From Dipteris shenzhenensis (taxonomy: Eukaryota; Polypodiophyta; Polypodiopsida; Gleicheniales): DNA of 64,000 nucleotides. The stretch lies in NCBI GenBank assembly GCA_047967505.1, contig CM106541.1. One strand, written 5' to 3'. Numbering within the stretch: position 1 is the stretch's first letter; each line of letters opens with the position of its first letter. Positions 21,471 through 33,773 of this stretch are shown here, in pieces. The position numbers and the translations under genes were made by a program. The notes under the pieces are model-generated. The model ran no database searches. It saw only the letters and a program-made list of their open reading frames with translations, and was not told the origin of the DNA.

Positions 21471-21835
21471 ATCTTGAAAGTTGGATTTCCAAGATTGGTG
21501 GCTGTGGGTGTTTGTGTGTATGTGTGTACATATGTATGTATGTCTGTATGTATGTATGTCGCGAATTGGAGCCATGCCTGCAAAGCTCAATAAACCAGTA
21601 AAAACTGCCGCAGCTATTGATGGAGTAGCTAGCTTGCTGTTCGTAGGCAAATCTGCTCTTTTGAAGACCTCACAAAAAACCCATGGAGCTGCCATAGGGT
21701 CTGCGCCAACAGCAAGAAGTTGGGCCAAGGGGGCCGTTGATCTGCGCTTTCAACTTTAGGGACCAAGAACCTACCCAACTGCCCATGGGGCTGCTGTCCC
21801 ACACTAGCAGTGGTCAAAAGAGGGCAGGACTGACC
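21471..21835. other. microsatellite and unidentified segment left of the gypsy relic
   Basis: A TGTA/TATG-type microsatellite occupies 21515-21560. The remainder has open frames without motifs. The gypsy similarity of the neighbour fades out near 21840. Confidence 0.5.
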
Positions 21836-22817
21836 TGTCAAACACAAATCAATCTTAGTGAAGTACTTCGCTCTAGCCAAATGGTCTATCAAATCATCAG
21901 AACGAGGAAGAGGTTATCTATTCTTAATTGTCACTTTATTGATCCCAGGCTAATTTACTTGGGCGAATATAGCCCATATTCAGATAATCTTGTAGCTGTG
22001 AAGCTAACTCATCCTCCTCGAGTTGGCTCATCCTATAAGGTGGAATACTAATAGGTTGAGCTCAAGGAACTAAATCTATGCGATGATCTACATCCCGTTT
22101 TGGAGGTAAACCTTCTGGCAGTTGAGGAAGGAATGCATCCATGAAATCATCTAGCAACGTTCTCAATTCATGGTGTTCAAACACACTTAAATCATTTTTG
22201 TTATTAACAGAGACAACAAATGAAGAAAGTGGAGTCAAAACACACTGATACACATCATAATGAGAAGCGTTTATTATATTCGAAAGTTGCATCACATATA
22301 CAATAGGTCCCTGAGAAGAGGGAATATTATCACATTGAATACAAAATTGGGTGTCCTTGTCCAAAAAAGAGAGTGTATGATCTTTCCATCCAATCAGAAT
22401 ATCGTGGGTTTTAAACCACTCGATTCCGATTAACAAGTCCACATATTCCAAGTGCATGACATAGCATGTAAAAGCAGCTGTGTAGTCTTGAATCCGAATA
22501 GAAAGTGCATCGACCTTACTATGCCAAAACTGCTTCCCAGCTGGAAGCTGCACCTCGTAGGTATGATCACTAGGTGTCGTGGACAGCGCCATCTTCTGCA
22601 CAAGTTTGTAGTTCACAAAATTGTGAGAGCTGCCCGGGTCAAAGAGAATGTGAACTCTTTGGTCCCTTACTTCTCCATAAGCTTGGAAAAGATCATGGGG
22701 ACCAAATAACGAATTATTAAAAGTGCAACTACAAGAAAGTGGGCAGGTAATGACATTTACAGAAATACTTGTCATCGAGGCTTGGTTAGCTCCCTTAGCT
22801 GTGGTACCTTGTCCCAC
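21836..22817 (-). pseudogene. Ty3/gypsy protease and start of reverse transcriptase
   Basis: The 251-codon minus frame carries RVHILFDPGSSHNFVNYKLV, a retropepsin site with D-P-G where D-[TS]-G is expected. VDLLIGIEWFKTHD is the 'LG-DWL' equivalent, and PPKRDVDHRIDLVPG is the usual start of plant gypsy RT. The RT continues as PISIPPYRMSQLEEDEL and GYIRPSKLAWDQ. A deletion then removes the 'VDYR-LN' segment, and the frame resumes as VTIKNR*PLPRSDDLI and RAKYFTKIDL before similarity ends near 21836. The palm YVDD box is missing, so the copy is dead and 3'-truncated. Confidence 0.8.
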
Positions 22818-24020
22818 ATGGAGCTTTGGTCCTTGCGCTTCCTAAGTGTGGCCCCGCTCCTCGCAAATATAGCGACGTTCTTCTTTCTTTAACTTCAAGG
22901 TGCGTAGGAAACGGGCTCGACCATTCTTCGTCTGAGTCGAGTTCTTGTTGGAGGCGTTGTCAATTGACTTTGACTCCCCGGTAGCAGTTGTTGACTAGAA
23001 GAACTTCCTCTTGTTCTTTCCACTCGTGTCGGCAGTAGTGGTTCCCTTTGCGCTAGCCATGGTATCATCGTAGATGCGCGTATAGTTCATGCCCTCCTGC
23101 AAAGTGGTACACTTCTTGTTCTTGGCTTGTATGAGTCAGGCAAACCTAACAAGGTGACATGATCCATCTTTGTAGCTCTGGTCTGCAAATCACGAAACTT
23201 TTGAAGATAGACTTCAAAAGTCAAATTCAGCTTGGACATATCGAGGGCCTTGAGCGTGCCTACGATATTATAGTCCTCCTCCTCCTTCAGAAACTCTTTC
23301 TTGAAGACCTCTTCAAATTCAATCCATGTGGCAGGCTTCGGTTAGAGTTCCTTCCACCACAATAAAGCCTTCCCTAATAAATACCCTGTTGCAAGCTGCA
23401 TCTTCTTCTCATCGGGGTAAGGGTGAAACTGGAAGTGTGCTTGCCACTTGTGCAACCAAGTGTCAACCACCTCCTTGGTTCTGGATTTTTGATCTCCGAG
23501 ATAGGGATGTGGAGTGATGTTCAGACCTAACACTGAAGCCAAAGCATCTACATGCGTGAGTGCTTGAACTATGGTGGTCAAAAGCGTGATTGAAGCTTGA
23601 ATCCCTCGGAATTGCTGTGTCAACCCCGTTTGATTCGCATTAACCAGCTCAAACTTCTCATCGAGAGCAGTGGTGAATTCATTGAAGGCAGCCTTCGTAA
23701 TCAAATCATCGTAGAGGCCCTGGTCGTCCCCACCTTGGTAATCCATATCTTAGGCAGCAAGCAGAAAACTGCCATGAGATTGCACTAGGAGGAGAAAACG
23801 GCAAGCAAAGGGGTGGCAAACTGATGAACTGGAAGAAGAGGGGAGGGGGACTATTCCGAACTGTCGACTGCAGTGAACCAGCCCCTGGCTGACGGGATCT
23901 AATTAGAGATGGCGGGTGAGGAGGTTGCTTTGCGCGTGTGCGGGTCTTGGAGCTGCTGCATGAGAGATGGCCGCCGAGACAAAGCGCCATGATTTGTGGC
24001 TTATAGAAGCCTGCTCTCCC
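22818..24020 (-). pseudogene. Ty3/gypsy Gag region of the same element
   Basis: The minus frame 23746-23342 contains TWLHKWQAHFQFHPYPDEKK, then QLATGYLLGKALLWWKEL. This is the gypsy Gag pattern with the W--W pair near the end. A basic region (ARFLRTLKLKKEERRYICEE) followed by RGHT, a remnant of a C-x2-C-x4-H knuckle with lost cysteines, lies at about 22850-22920. Several stops separate the blocks. Gag binds and packages element RNA. Confidence 0.7.
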
Positions 24021-24518
24021 AAAAAGCACACCCCTACTTTTAGTAGGGTTGATGCTTTTTTAATCTTTCCCAGCCCCGATTATCGTCCAGCCTAGTCCCG
24101 AGAGACTGGCATCTGTTGCACACCTCTTTCTACCTTCGCCATCAGTGCCTGCTCCCTTGTGCTCACCCAGAAGGATGCATGCAGCCTTCCATCCTGTCTT
24201 AGCCCCTGGCTTTCCCTTCATCAGCTCGCTCCTACTTCATCCCTTGCGCCATCCTCTCAACCAACGATCCTCTCCAGAGCTCTTTCCTACTAAGCGATGC
24301 TTCTTTCCCTAAACTTTCAGCCTCTCTTCCAATCCACCTTGCTTCCCTCGAATTCACAAGAACTCACTCACCTCTCTTCTATCCCAACCCAGAACCACCA
24401 ACCCTAAACGATGAAGCAACAAGCACTTGCAGGGCATTAGCAGGAATTTCGAATTTGAGACATACTTGGAGAAAATCACGTCCAAACTTACTCGTAACAG
24501 AGATTCCTACCTCAGGAG
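24021..24518 (-). other. probable untranslated leader of the gypsy element
   Basis: Between the LTR/primer site and Gag, rich in C and T on the + strand, no coding motif. Leader status is inferred from position. Confidence 0.45.
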
Positions 24519-24535
24519 TTGGCTCTGATATAAAC
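24519..24535 (-). promoter_or_regulatory. primer binding site (initiator tRNA-Met type)
   Basis: Directly inside the LTR, the minus strand reads GTTTATATCAGAGCC. It keeps TATCAGAGCC of the common TGGTATCAGAGCC site complementary to initiator tRNA-Met; the first bases are mutated. Confidence 0.7.
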
Positions 24536-25067
24536 TGTCACGACCCCAGCACTGCTAAAACCTTAGATATGCAAGCAAACACAAGAACATACCAAACGTG
24601 AGGATTCCGAGCAGGTTGCTCACCACCCAACCATGACATCTACGGGATGTGATCCCGGATCATGAGATGTCTCCTCCGAGCCACGAGCTGAGCTACTGGC
24701 ACGAACTGCCAATCAGATCCCGACCAGCCTAGTGTCCCATACCACTAGGTGGCGCCTAGAGGCCTTGGATCTGCTATTGGGCCTTAGGCTACGCTAAGAT
24801 GCAGGCGTGCGTCCGCGACTCAATCTAGGATTAGACCTAGCACGTGGGAACAAGACTTGCTCCCATTGGTTCTTTGAAGGCTGAACCTCTGGGTCCCTTT
24901 TATAGGCTCGGTCCCAATGTGCCAGAAATAGCGAAGACCTAAATCTGGTTCGTACCCTTGCCACTCAACCCGAGAATCAAGCCTGCCTAGCCCTAAGCCT
25001 CCCCATGCTGCTTGAGCTCGTCTTGTGTACCCCAGTACACGTCAGATACCAATCCGTGCACATGACA
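24536..25067 (-). mobile_element. 5' LTR of the gypsy element (532 bp)
   Basis: On the minus strand it starts TGTCATGTG and ends GGTCGTGACA, with 5-bp inverted ends TGTCA/TGACA. A TATA box CTATAAAAGG (minus strand, near 24900) marks the U3/R boundary. The primer site follows at once. The other LTR is missing with the truncated 3' half. The right end borders LINE sequence at 25068. Confidence 0.8.
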
Positions 25068-26088
25068 ATTGACCCACCAGGATACATGTAGACCCACTTA
25101 CCCCACTCACCGAGGATCTCTATTGGGCATTTGTGGGTCTCTTCACATAGACTTCATATCAAGAGTGACAAAGCAGAGGGCCTACCCAGGGAGAGGCGCA
25201 TATGCACATTGTGTGACGTACAGGAGGTTGAGACGGAGGAGCATTTCATCCCCAAGTGTCTTGTTTACTATGAGATCTGAGGGCGTTTCTACTGCCTCTT
25301 CAGAGATAGCTCTGGGGTTTTTGTCCCGGTTCCTCTCCTATCTAGACCAGAGATGCTTGACGGCTTTCATTCATGAGGCAGTCAGGCACCCCGAGAGGTC
25401 CTGTTTACTATGAGATCCGAGGGCGTTTCTACTACCTCTTCAGAGATAGCTCTGGGGTTTTGTCTCGGTTCCTCTCCTATCCATACCAAAGATGCTTGAC
25501 AGCTTTCATTCATGAGGCAGTCAGGCACGGCGAGAGGCTACTTTGATCACGGAGACAGGAACAAACTTCTTCCTTGGTAGATACCTCTTAGAGCTCCATC
25601 ATGGAGTTCTTCCTGCTAGATCACATGGATCACATGGACCCCCACGGGACGAGACCTCAACATGATCGTGACCCAGAGCCAGCAACTCGACAGAGGGTTG
25701 ACGCGCATATTACACTTGGGGATATCCCCTCCTTGTTCAGAGTCGGAGCCCGGCCGACAGGGGTTACTGTAGCCCTTGTTAGGCACAGAGTTATGACCAG
25801 GAGACATCATAGGGCCACACCCGTGAGCGGCCAACAGCACTCTATTGCCGTGTTCATCCCTCCATTGCCTCATCCATCCTGATGTCTTGATGATGTTGAC
25901 GATGTTGGTGATGACGATGGTGGTAATATTGATATGTAGTCGACCATTGACATGACTATGTTGTACTTAGTACTACGCATTCTGCATTGGTGTGGATGGC
26001 CACTTTAGTAGCTCCACCCTCACAGTTAGTTTGTACCAGGATTTTCAGAGTCTCATAGACCAATCAGTCTTCGGAAGACTTTAATAAA

Positions 26089-26118
<30 letters not shown>
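25068..26118 (+). mobile_element. LINE family 1, 3' half, sense strand
   Basis: Opens with DPPGYM and then SPRISIGHLWVSSHRL. RRICTLCDVQEVETEEHFIP follows with the C-x2-C...H...C motif of the LINE ORF2 C-terminus. A tandem duplication of about 140 bp (about 25260-25400 and 25400-25540) repeats the YYEI-GR-Y-LFRD segment. The 3' UTR ends with the hairpin AGTCTTCGGAAGACT (26066-26080), TTTAATAAACTT and (TC)n to about 26118. Many stops; 5'-truncated. Confidence 0.85.
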
Positions 26119-26119
<1 letters not shown>

Positions 26120-26680
26120 CACCCCCAACCTGTGTTGTGCGGGGCTCTTTAGTCTTAGGGGGCTGCTTTAGCCCCCCCGCCACTGCATACGTGCTGCTTC
26201 AGGCCCCCCTCTACGAGCGAGGGCCTGTTCCAACCTCACCAGCAGCACACGGCCTCACTAGCAGCATGCAATGGCTTCACACCACATGGTGCTGCCCCAG
26301 CCCCCGGCCTTCCTCTACAATAGCGTGGGGCTGTTTCCAGCCCTGCATCTCCCCTCAGGGTGCACGGGACAGCACCACACAAGGCGGGGTTACTGCCCGC
26401 GTCTCTACACTGCCCCAGCCCATCACTTGGGCCTGCTCTACCCAAACGACCTGTTCCAGCTGCTCCAACTGGTCCTATACTTGCGCAACAGCAAGAAAAG
26501 CATTAAGAAGATCCAGAAACAACAACAAGGTACTTATAGGAGCCCCCAAAATAGCTCTCATTGAAGGCTTTTGTACACCCAGACTTGGCTGCAGGAAAAT
26601 ACACAGAGATTTGAGGAGGAACAGCATGGAAAACAAAGGAAAACAGAGGAAAACAGATACAAGCAATATGCCTGGCATGT
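26119..26680. other. GC-rich segment with a 181-codon open frame, not supported as a gene
   Basis: The + frame 26137-26682 is open but low-complexity (CTGC/GCCC-rich) with no domain, and the opposite strand is open as well. It is most likely GC-driven. Confidence 0.4.
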
Positions 26681-26859
26681 AAGTGGAGGGAAAAGAAACT
26701 TGTCACACTGAAAAACTACATGGAATTGCAGAATTATTTGATACAATATCTACATGGGGATGTGTGGAAGACACATGGGGAAAGCAAGCTTTGGAAGGTG
26801 CCGTGAATGCCTACACAGTAGGAGGACACCCAAATGTATCTCTAAGGTCATCTGTCACC

Positions 26860-27250
26860 TTCATAAGATTTTGAGTGGGAGAAGGAAAGAGCAGCATATG
26901 AATCAGAGAAGATCAGCCTTAAAGACCAAATGCAAGCCATGGGGTCCAGACTACAGCAGCTAAGAGACACGCAAGGAGCTCCGGAAGGTGCACCTGCATC
27001 CTTGTAGGCCACCATGCAAGGCAAGGAAGCTCACAGCGGCCCCCAAGAAGGAGTTTATCTCGGATGCCTTGGAAGAGGATAAAAGGAGGAACATTAGGAT
27101 CTTGAATGTTTTGGTTCGAGGCCTTACAATGGGAGATACTCGAATGGTGGATGCCAAGGCTTTGTTCACCAAAATGGGCATTGAATCTCATGTCTGAGGC
27201 AGCCTCGAGAGTGGGTAAGCTTGAGGACTCTGGGTCTCTATGTAGAAAAC
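26860..27250 (+). pseudogene. possible L1-like LINE ORF1 RRM relic
   Basis: One frame gives a coiled-coil-like stretch (EKISLKDQMQAMGSRLQQLR, 26910-26965). A neighbouring frame gives EEDKRRNIRILNVLVRGLTM, then VDAKALFTKMGIESH. The 'RRNN-RI-N(V)-' start followed by an acidic/amphipathic segment resembles the RNA-binding domain of L1-type ORF1 proteins. Stops and one frameshift are present. Family call is tentative. Confidence 0.4.
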
Positions 27251-27382
27251 TATATCTCATCTTGTGTATGACTACAAGAAATTCCATGGATATGACCATA
27301 AGGAATGATTATATTTCCAAACAGTGCAAGTCAGGGTCTCAGTACCCTTGAGTCTCATATGTCTTGCCCCCAATCTGGGAGG

Positions 27383-28420
27383 GGTCCATTTGAATGTCTA
27401 TTGGGGTCCTGTCAAGAGACACACATCTCGAACTGTTGCCCCCTTCCCCTCCTTGCTGGTGACATCCCATTGCTAGAGGAGGTTATTACTGTCCTCTACT
27501 TGTAGAGATGTGAGATCCTCATCCATGTGAAACTATTGACGGTTGCGGAGCACTGTGCATCAGAATAATGCTGCAAGACGGGCCTTTGAATTTCTGAACG
27601 AATGACAAAAGGCCAATCCTGAGTGGTACACAACCTCTGAACGATGCTCCCTCAATGCCTGGACCCCCACGGTGGAGGTCAGGAAACTATTGGCATCCTC
27701 AATGAAACTGGTGGAGGTTTGTGAGATCCCTCGAACTCTGATGTTGAGAGCCGTGCCGGCTCTCTGCTGCTGCTCGAGAATGGTGTCTGGAATGGTGGCC
27801 TTCGCAGGTTTCTATTTTGCCACGTCCGCCCATCTAGTATTCTCCTTGATAGCCGACTGCATGGTGGCTATCCGCTCCTGCTGGTCTTCCTCTCGGGGCT
27901 ATCTCCACCTGATGATGTAAATTGGTGAGCTCAATACACAGATTTGAAAACTCCTGGTGAAGCTATAAATATATCTTTGCTGCTCAGCCTCTCGTGCACG
28001 GAGACAATGAAAGTCTGCGATGGTCTGCTCCAAGATATCTGAGGGGGCTAAGAGCTGCTGTGGCCGGCAGGTGTAGAGGAGGGAGCCGAGGACTGGATGT
28101 GAGTGGAGGGGTGCCCGGCGGTGGGTAGGGAGGGCATAAAAGAAGGCTGGGTGAGGGGTATATGGACAGTGGAAAGGGGGTGGAGTGGCAGAAAGGTTGG
28201 AGGGATGAGGAGACATTTGAGAGGGGGGCTAAGGTCAGCCCATTGAGAGGCGGGAAGGGAGGCTGGCTGAGGGGGAGAGGTGACAGGAAAGTAGAATGCT
28301 ATGGGACAAAGGGGGCACTGTGGTAGCAGGGCTTGTACTGGAGGGGGACACCGAAGCTGAGGTTGAGGCTGAGGCTGCTACACAGCGCCAGTTTGGAGCC
28401 TACTGCACGTCTTTCTCTTA
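27383..28420 (-). pseudogene. LINE family 1, ORF1/5' region relic
   Basis: DNA at 27660-27870 is collinear with 33775-33990 in the LINE at 30-35 kb (the shared block contains CTCTGCTGCTGCTCG). Minus-strand residues include HMDEDLTSLQVEDSNNLL and, after a stop, QWDVTSKEGKGATVRDV, matching MDEDLTPLQIEERRVLLQ in the larger copy. Upstream is a proline-rich ORF1 N-terminus. Endonuclease and RT are absent here. Confidence 0.65.
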
Positions 28421-29082
28421 TTTAGGTTGTCGATGGCGTCATGCTGTCCTTTTTGCTTTGTCTGCTATTTCTTTTGCCTTTCCGTCTCCTTTGTCTCCTT
28501 TGCCATGTTTTCCCATGTCTGTCTTCCTCTTGTTCTTGCACTCTTCTTGGGTTGCTGCTGTTTTCTTTGTGCTTCACTTAGGGAAGAAGTGCATAGGGCC
28601 CTTCATGCCTTGCATTTCAGCAGCTTTGAATTATAATCGGAAAGCGAGGGAGGTGGGGAGGGTGGCAGAAGCAAGGGCAGCATAGTGGGCAGGGGGGCAG
28701 GGAGGGAATGGCAGGAGGAAACCAGGCAGCACAAGAAAGGAGCAAGGGGGGGCTGGCCCCTTGCCCTTATATAGGGCTGGTTGGGCTGAGCCAACCAACT
28801 TGATTTGCCCAGAAACAAGCCGGTCAGCAACCAACCAGGCCAGTCAGCCCATTTAGGGCTGGCTGGTCGGTCAGTTTGAAGGGGCCTTGGGCCCTATCAA
28901 AGGAGAGGCCTTGGGCCTCATTTTGCATCCAGCAGTGCAGCCTTGCAGGAGCAGTAAGGAGCAGCAGCAGACCTATACTCGGGCCTACTTCAGGGAGGTC
29001 AAGGAGAATCAGGAGTGCTGCAGACTTAGCTCTACATTGGCTGAGACCTAGGCTGTCTACCAGGGCAGTAAGGTGCTGAGAT
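28421..29082. other. no gene recognised
   Basis: Possibly the LINE leader on its left side, then GC-rich sequence with GCAG words. Open frames here lack motifs. Confidence 0.35.
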
Positions 29083-29230
29083 ATGGACAGAGAGTCTACA
29101 TACGCTCAAGGTAGAGCACGCGGGTTCGAGTCTAGAGATATCCGGCAGATAGTAGAAGTATGTGGTAAGATCAAAGGACCACGCTCTGGTGGGACTTTGG
29201 ATCTCTCTCTCTTTTGTATTGTGTCCATAG
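29083..29230 (+). mobile_element. possible tRNA-derived SINE remnant
   Basis: GCTCAAGGTAGAGCAC (29104-29119) resembles a tRNA D-arm/A box, and GGGTTCGAGTCT (29120-29131) a T-arm/B box. They are adjacent, so an anticodon arm is missing. A CT-rich end follows near 29205. Too degraded for a firm call. Confidence 0.3.
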
Positions 29231-30105
29231 CTTTGGACGGAAATATATATTCTTTTGGTAGCTTTTATATCTGGCTTGTTCATTGTCTATTGATGAGTCT
29301 GCACATCTATATGATGCACATAAGTTTAAGAAGTTTGTGATTTCACTCACACTGTGTGAGCTCCTGGGCTATTCTATCAGTCTTCCGCTGTGCGTACCCT
29401 CGGTTGGTCGATTTCTAACAAAGCAGAGGGGGCATGGGACAGGGGGGAAGTCAAGGGACAGACGGGAGGGGGAGGTGGGGACAGTCAGGCTAGGGAGGGA
29501 GGGAACATGGTGTGAGGTTGGGGAGTGGGGGAACATGGTGGGAGGCGGGGGAGCAAGGTGGGAGGGGGCGGGGGGGTGGGGGAGCAGTTTCCACATAACC
29601 CTTAATGGATTAGGTGAAGGTTTTGATGATTGTTATTTTCCCTTAAAAAAAGTACCACCGATTAGAAGCTTTGAAAAATATACAAAAATTAGCAATCTGC
29701 AAGGTGCTGAAAAGAGGTCTGGCTGTCTTGCAGCCCCCCTTTCAGGGTCCTAGAGCATTGCCTAGGGTACCTTGGATGTTAGGCACCAATAGTAGCCAGT
29801 GTTGTGGAGTATACAACTGGTAGATACCTCAATCCATGACAGTGTAGAAGATGCTGTAGGTCATGCCTTATAGGAACCGTCTCACCTTTCAATGGCCTTC
29901 TAGAACTTTCGGTGCCTTGCTTCTAGATAGTTTATTAGCGAATGATATCATACTAGATATTGACGATGGTAGCCACATGTCAAATCTGCTGCCCCCCCAT
30001 CAACAAAACTGCATCGTGCAACTCAGATATTCCAAGCTATGATACTTGCAATTGTCTCCCAAGCATTGTCATCTAGCGAGAGCTCCGGGAACCAACAAGT
30101 TGAAA
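29231..30105. other. G-rich tract and unidentified sequence
   Basis: 29425-29585 is G-rich (GGGAGGCGGGGGAG-like words). The remainder up to the LINE tail has no recognised feature. Confidence 0.5.
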
Positions 30106-30325
30106 GAAAGAAAGAAAGAAAGAAAGATTTTTTATTAGAGTCTTCGGAAGATCAATGGGTCTATGAGACTGAAAGAAAACTTGATACAAATCACAGTAAG
30201 GGTGGAGCTACTGAAACGAGCATCATCACCCGTGCTGAATCCTAAGTCTGATCATACATAATCAAATACATCTGGATGTAACAATGAAAAGAAAAGGACT
30301 GGAGCGGAGCGGAATCCTCCGTATG

Positions 30326-32177
30326 TCATGTCGCCCTGGCTGGTGCATAGCCGGTGATGGGACGTTGGCACCCGTCAAGGGGTGCTGTGCATCTCGGTCT
30401 CCTCGACGAGGCTCGACACAAGACCAGAGCCATTGTGACTCCCGTGGGGCATATCCTGGGTCTAAACAATGACGGGAGGTCCCCCAGAGTGATCTGTGTG
30501 TCCCCTCGATGTCTCGTGTGTCGTGCTGCGATCGTCGGGTCGGGTTCTCTGTCACGTCTGCGGCTAGAGACTGGACGATCAATGTCACTCAATGGGAAGA
30601 ACTCTGTGATCTTGCTCTGAGAGGTGTCTGATGATGTGGCCAAGCCCCGTCGCCTGAGTAAGCACTCTGTGTCGGACCCCCTCGTGAATGAAGGCCGCGA
30701 GGCATCTCTGATTTCGGTAGGCGAGGAATCTAGAAAGGAGCCTGGGGCATCTCGGAAGAGGTAGTGGTAGCGACCTCGGATCTCGTAGTACACTGGGCAC
30801 CTAAAAATAAAATGCTCCTCCGACTCAACCTCTTGACAGTCGCACAATATGCAGCTCCCTAGGAATCCCCTCTGCTCTGCCACTCTCTATGCGGAGGCGG
30901 TGTGATGATACCCGAAACTGGCCGATGGAGATCCGTAGTGAGTGAGGCATATGAAGCTCAGTGTACCCCGGTGGTGTGATGAATCCCTCCTCCGAAATAC
31001 GAAGACAGTAATCTCTATAGAAACTTAGCTTCACTGGAAGCTCCCTCGGCTCCAACCAGGTCCTAAAGGTGTGTAGCTGTAGCACATCCTCTCGAATGAC
31101 CTGGTTGGTGTGTGGCCCGATCGGGATGGTGGGTGGGAGTACCGGAGGGGCATCTAAACTGTACTGAAAAGGAGGTATCCTATCAATGTGGAACCCTAGT
31201 CTCACAAACCATTTGTGAGTCCGTGCATACCAACATTGCTCGTCTCCCTCTGCTGCCAACCTCATGGAGGAATCGAGAGCCAACCATGGCAACCTCTGTC
31301 TCCCTGATGTGCAGTCCCCATATGATCTAACCCGGTGTAGATATGTGAGGTCTGAAAGGCTACATCTAGCTGGAGTGGAGAAGCACCAAACTTGGCCTGA
31401 ATGATGTAATGTGGTACAGACGGTTTCCCTTGGGTCATCCGTGAGAGCATGAGGATTTGTAGGCGCTCCACCGGTGTCAACTCTATCTTTGACATGTCAG
31501 GCCCCCAACAAGGGCTGCCATACATACCGGCTGGTCAGACCAAGGAGTCGAAGAGAAGAGCCTTGGTACGAGGGTCCTGGAAGTGGGAGTGGAAGCATTG
31601 TCTCTCTAGACGAGCTAGTGAGGCGTATCCCCTGCTCAGTCTGGCCTGCATCGCCGGTCTCTATGTGATCCATAGTCCCATGGTCTCGCCTGAAACCGGC
31701 CTGACCCTCTGCTCTGAGCCCTCTCATCTTTGTGAATAGATTGACCGACACATCCAATACAGCTGCATAGATCTTGGACATCACATGTCCAATCATGATA
31801 GTCCTGTAGTTACTCGGGTCCATGGGATCCCGTGCCTTGTGGATGGGGGTGATGGTGTTGAGTGTCCAAGTGCGGGGGAAGCCAAGGCAAACAGCATGAT
31901 TGAATAGATTTGCTAGGATCGGGGCTAACGTGTTGATCCCATATGCGATAAACTCAGTGCATAGCCCCTCATGATCCTTAGCTCGGCCATTGTGCAGTTT
32001 CAATGTCGCGTCCTTGACTCCCCCTCTGGTGAACAACGTGCAAGTGGTGGGGCGAGGTGTGTGTATGAGATCTGGAGTGGGCTGGTGTGGGATATCATAA
32101 AGATGGTGTGCATACGTGTGCCAGACTCTCGTGTCGGTGAGGGGTGATGGAGACCTACGCTCAACGAATCTCCGCAA
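30326..32177 (-). pseudogene. LINE reverse transcriptase and C-terminal zinc region, internal deletion
   Basis: The frame 32177-31497 holds fingers motifs: NLFNHAVCLGFPRTWTLNTI, TPIHKARDPMDPSNYRTI, LRAEGQAGFRRDHGTMDHI. After DHI the sequence jumps to the region beyond the palm (MYGSPCWGPDMSKIEL), with no [FY]-A-D-D box, so a large internal deletion lies near 31640. The C-terminal part gives CILCDCQEVESEEHFIFRC, the zinc-binding motif. Frame changes occur between 31500, 31290 and 30883. Confidence 0.8.
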
Positions 32178-32267
32178 AAAACCCTTAGAGTTGTTGCTGT
32201 ATAAGATGTGCAGCAGCTCCTCCTCATTTCAACGAAGAAATGCTTGCTTCTTCCGACGTACGAGATG

Positions 32268-33450
32268 TCAGTACTTGCGTACTGTGTCTGGTGTGTTCAG
32301 GAGGTGACGTTTGGTTTCAAGTCGGAGCTGCCGGCGATAAGCCTTGCACTCTGCATCGTACCAATTGTTGCAAGGTACATAACCAAGAGATGGTGGTCTA
32401 GTGGACCGTGTGGTGTGGGGAAAGATTTGGAGGGCAGCCTCGTGGAGTGTGCGACTAATTAGGGCAACACGGTCCTCTATGAGTGGTATGTGATCTATGT
32501 AGGTTAGAAGTTTGTTTAGGCATCCAGAATAGGCCGGTGAGAGGCTGTGATCAAAGTGTATGTCGTGGTAGCTGTTGTGCTTCCTATGTGGTGTGTGTGG
32601 TGTGGCTAAGCGTGGGGTGGCGATAGTGAAGAATAGGTATGTGTGATCAGCTCCTGGAGGGAGTGGTGCAACGGTGAAGTCGGTGATACATGAAGTGAAA
32701 GTAGGGGATCCCATGATGTAATCTACTACACTAGTGCCCCCCCCCCCCCGGTGTGGGAAGCAAGTAAAACGACCTGAGCAGGGCCATAGGTCAAGCCCGT
32801 TGTAGATGATGAGATCATGCATCCTGCCTAGATCAAGGAGCGTGTGTCCATATGGTGTAACAAGCCTTTGTCGGTCCGATGAGGTCCTGGTCATACTTGC
32901 TCCGTCTAGGTCCATGTCTAGTAGCATGATAGAGTCGTCTCGGAAGTCCAGGAGTGGTGCCTAGCGCGTGCTCGTCCTGGCGTTGAAGTCCCCAACAAGG
33001 AGAACTTCCCCGCGGGCTGAAAGGTCTGGGATATCCTGATGTAAGGGTGCATATGGCGATGTCTCACCCTCCTCTCATGCCACTCTAGCGAAGTGGGATG
33101 TGTCTGGCGGGAAGTAGCATATTGCTATGAAAAGGTCACGGGTGTCTGTGCGTCGGATCTGGATCCACATGAATCGGGAGTGTGCGTCCTTCCTCTCAAT
33201 GGAGATGGCTCCAGCGAGGGAAGACCTGTACAATACTGTGACCCCGCCTGATCCTCGGACTCCTCTTGTATCCCTCATCTCATCCCTGAAGGCTGACTCC
33301 CATTTGTAGCCACTGACTATCGGTAGTGGACGCTCTGGGCTCTGGTGCGTCTCCGTGTAAGAGACTATGTCTCGTTCTGTATAAGACTCCGAGAAGTTCC
33401 CTAGGTCTAACCATAAGGTACCATTACAGTTCCAAATGGTGCAGTCTAGG
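32268..33450 (-). pseudogene. LINE endonuclease domain (EEP type)
   Basis: Minus-strand blocks in order: WNCNGTLWLDLGNF near 33420, GYKWESAFRDEMRDTRG, GSGGVTVLYRSSL, FIAICYFPP, VLLVGDFNARTS near 32985, TSVVDYIMGSP near 32710, and PPGADHTYLFFTIAT near 32650. The GDFNAR, DYI and (A)DH motifs are those of the exonuclease-endonuclease-phosphatase fold that nicks target DNA. The expected SDH is ADH. Stops interrupt it near 33080 and 32960. The frame 32927-32268 is open for 219 codons and continues to CNNWYDAECKAYRRQLR. Confidence 0.85.
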
Positions 33451-33773
33451 GTCTGGGAAACCTGAGTCTCATAGGCCCCCTCCCCCTAGGGGGTAGGGGT
33501 GGGAGCCCGACAGGTGCCGGTCAACAACCTACCATCTCGGACCACGGCCCATTTCCCATCCTTGCGGGCACATCTTGCTACTGCAGAAGAACTCGTCGCT
33601 CCTCAATCTGTAGTGGTGTCAAATCCTCGTCCATGGACAGGGTGGGATGCTCTCGTAGAGCGACTCGGCGTCGGAGTGTCGCTAGTCGGGCATGTGAATC
33701 TCTGAAGTGAATGACTAGGGGCTGCTCTCAGTTGGTTTCTCTCCCAACATGCCATGCTCCCTCTATGCCATGG

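Noticed and set aside
26137-26682. 181-codon + strand ORF
   Set aside because: GC-rich, open on both strands, no domain.
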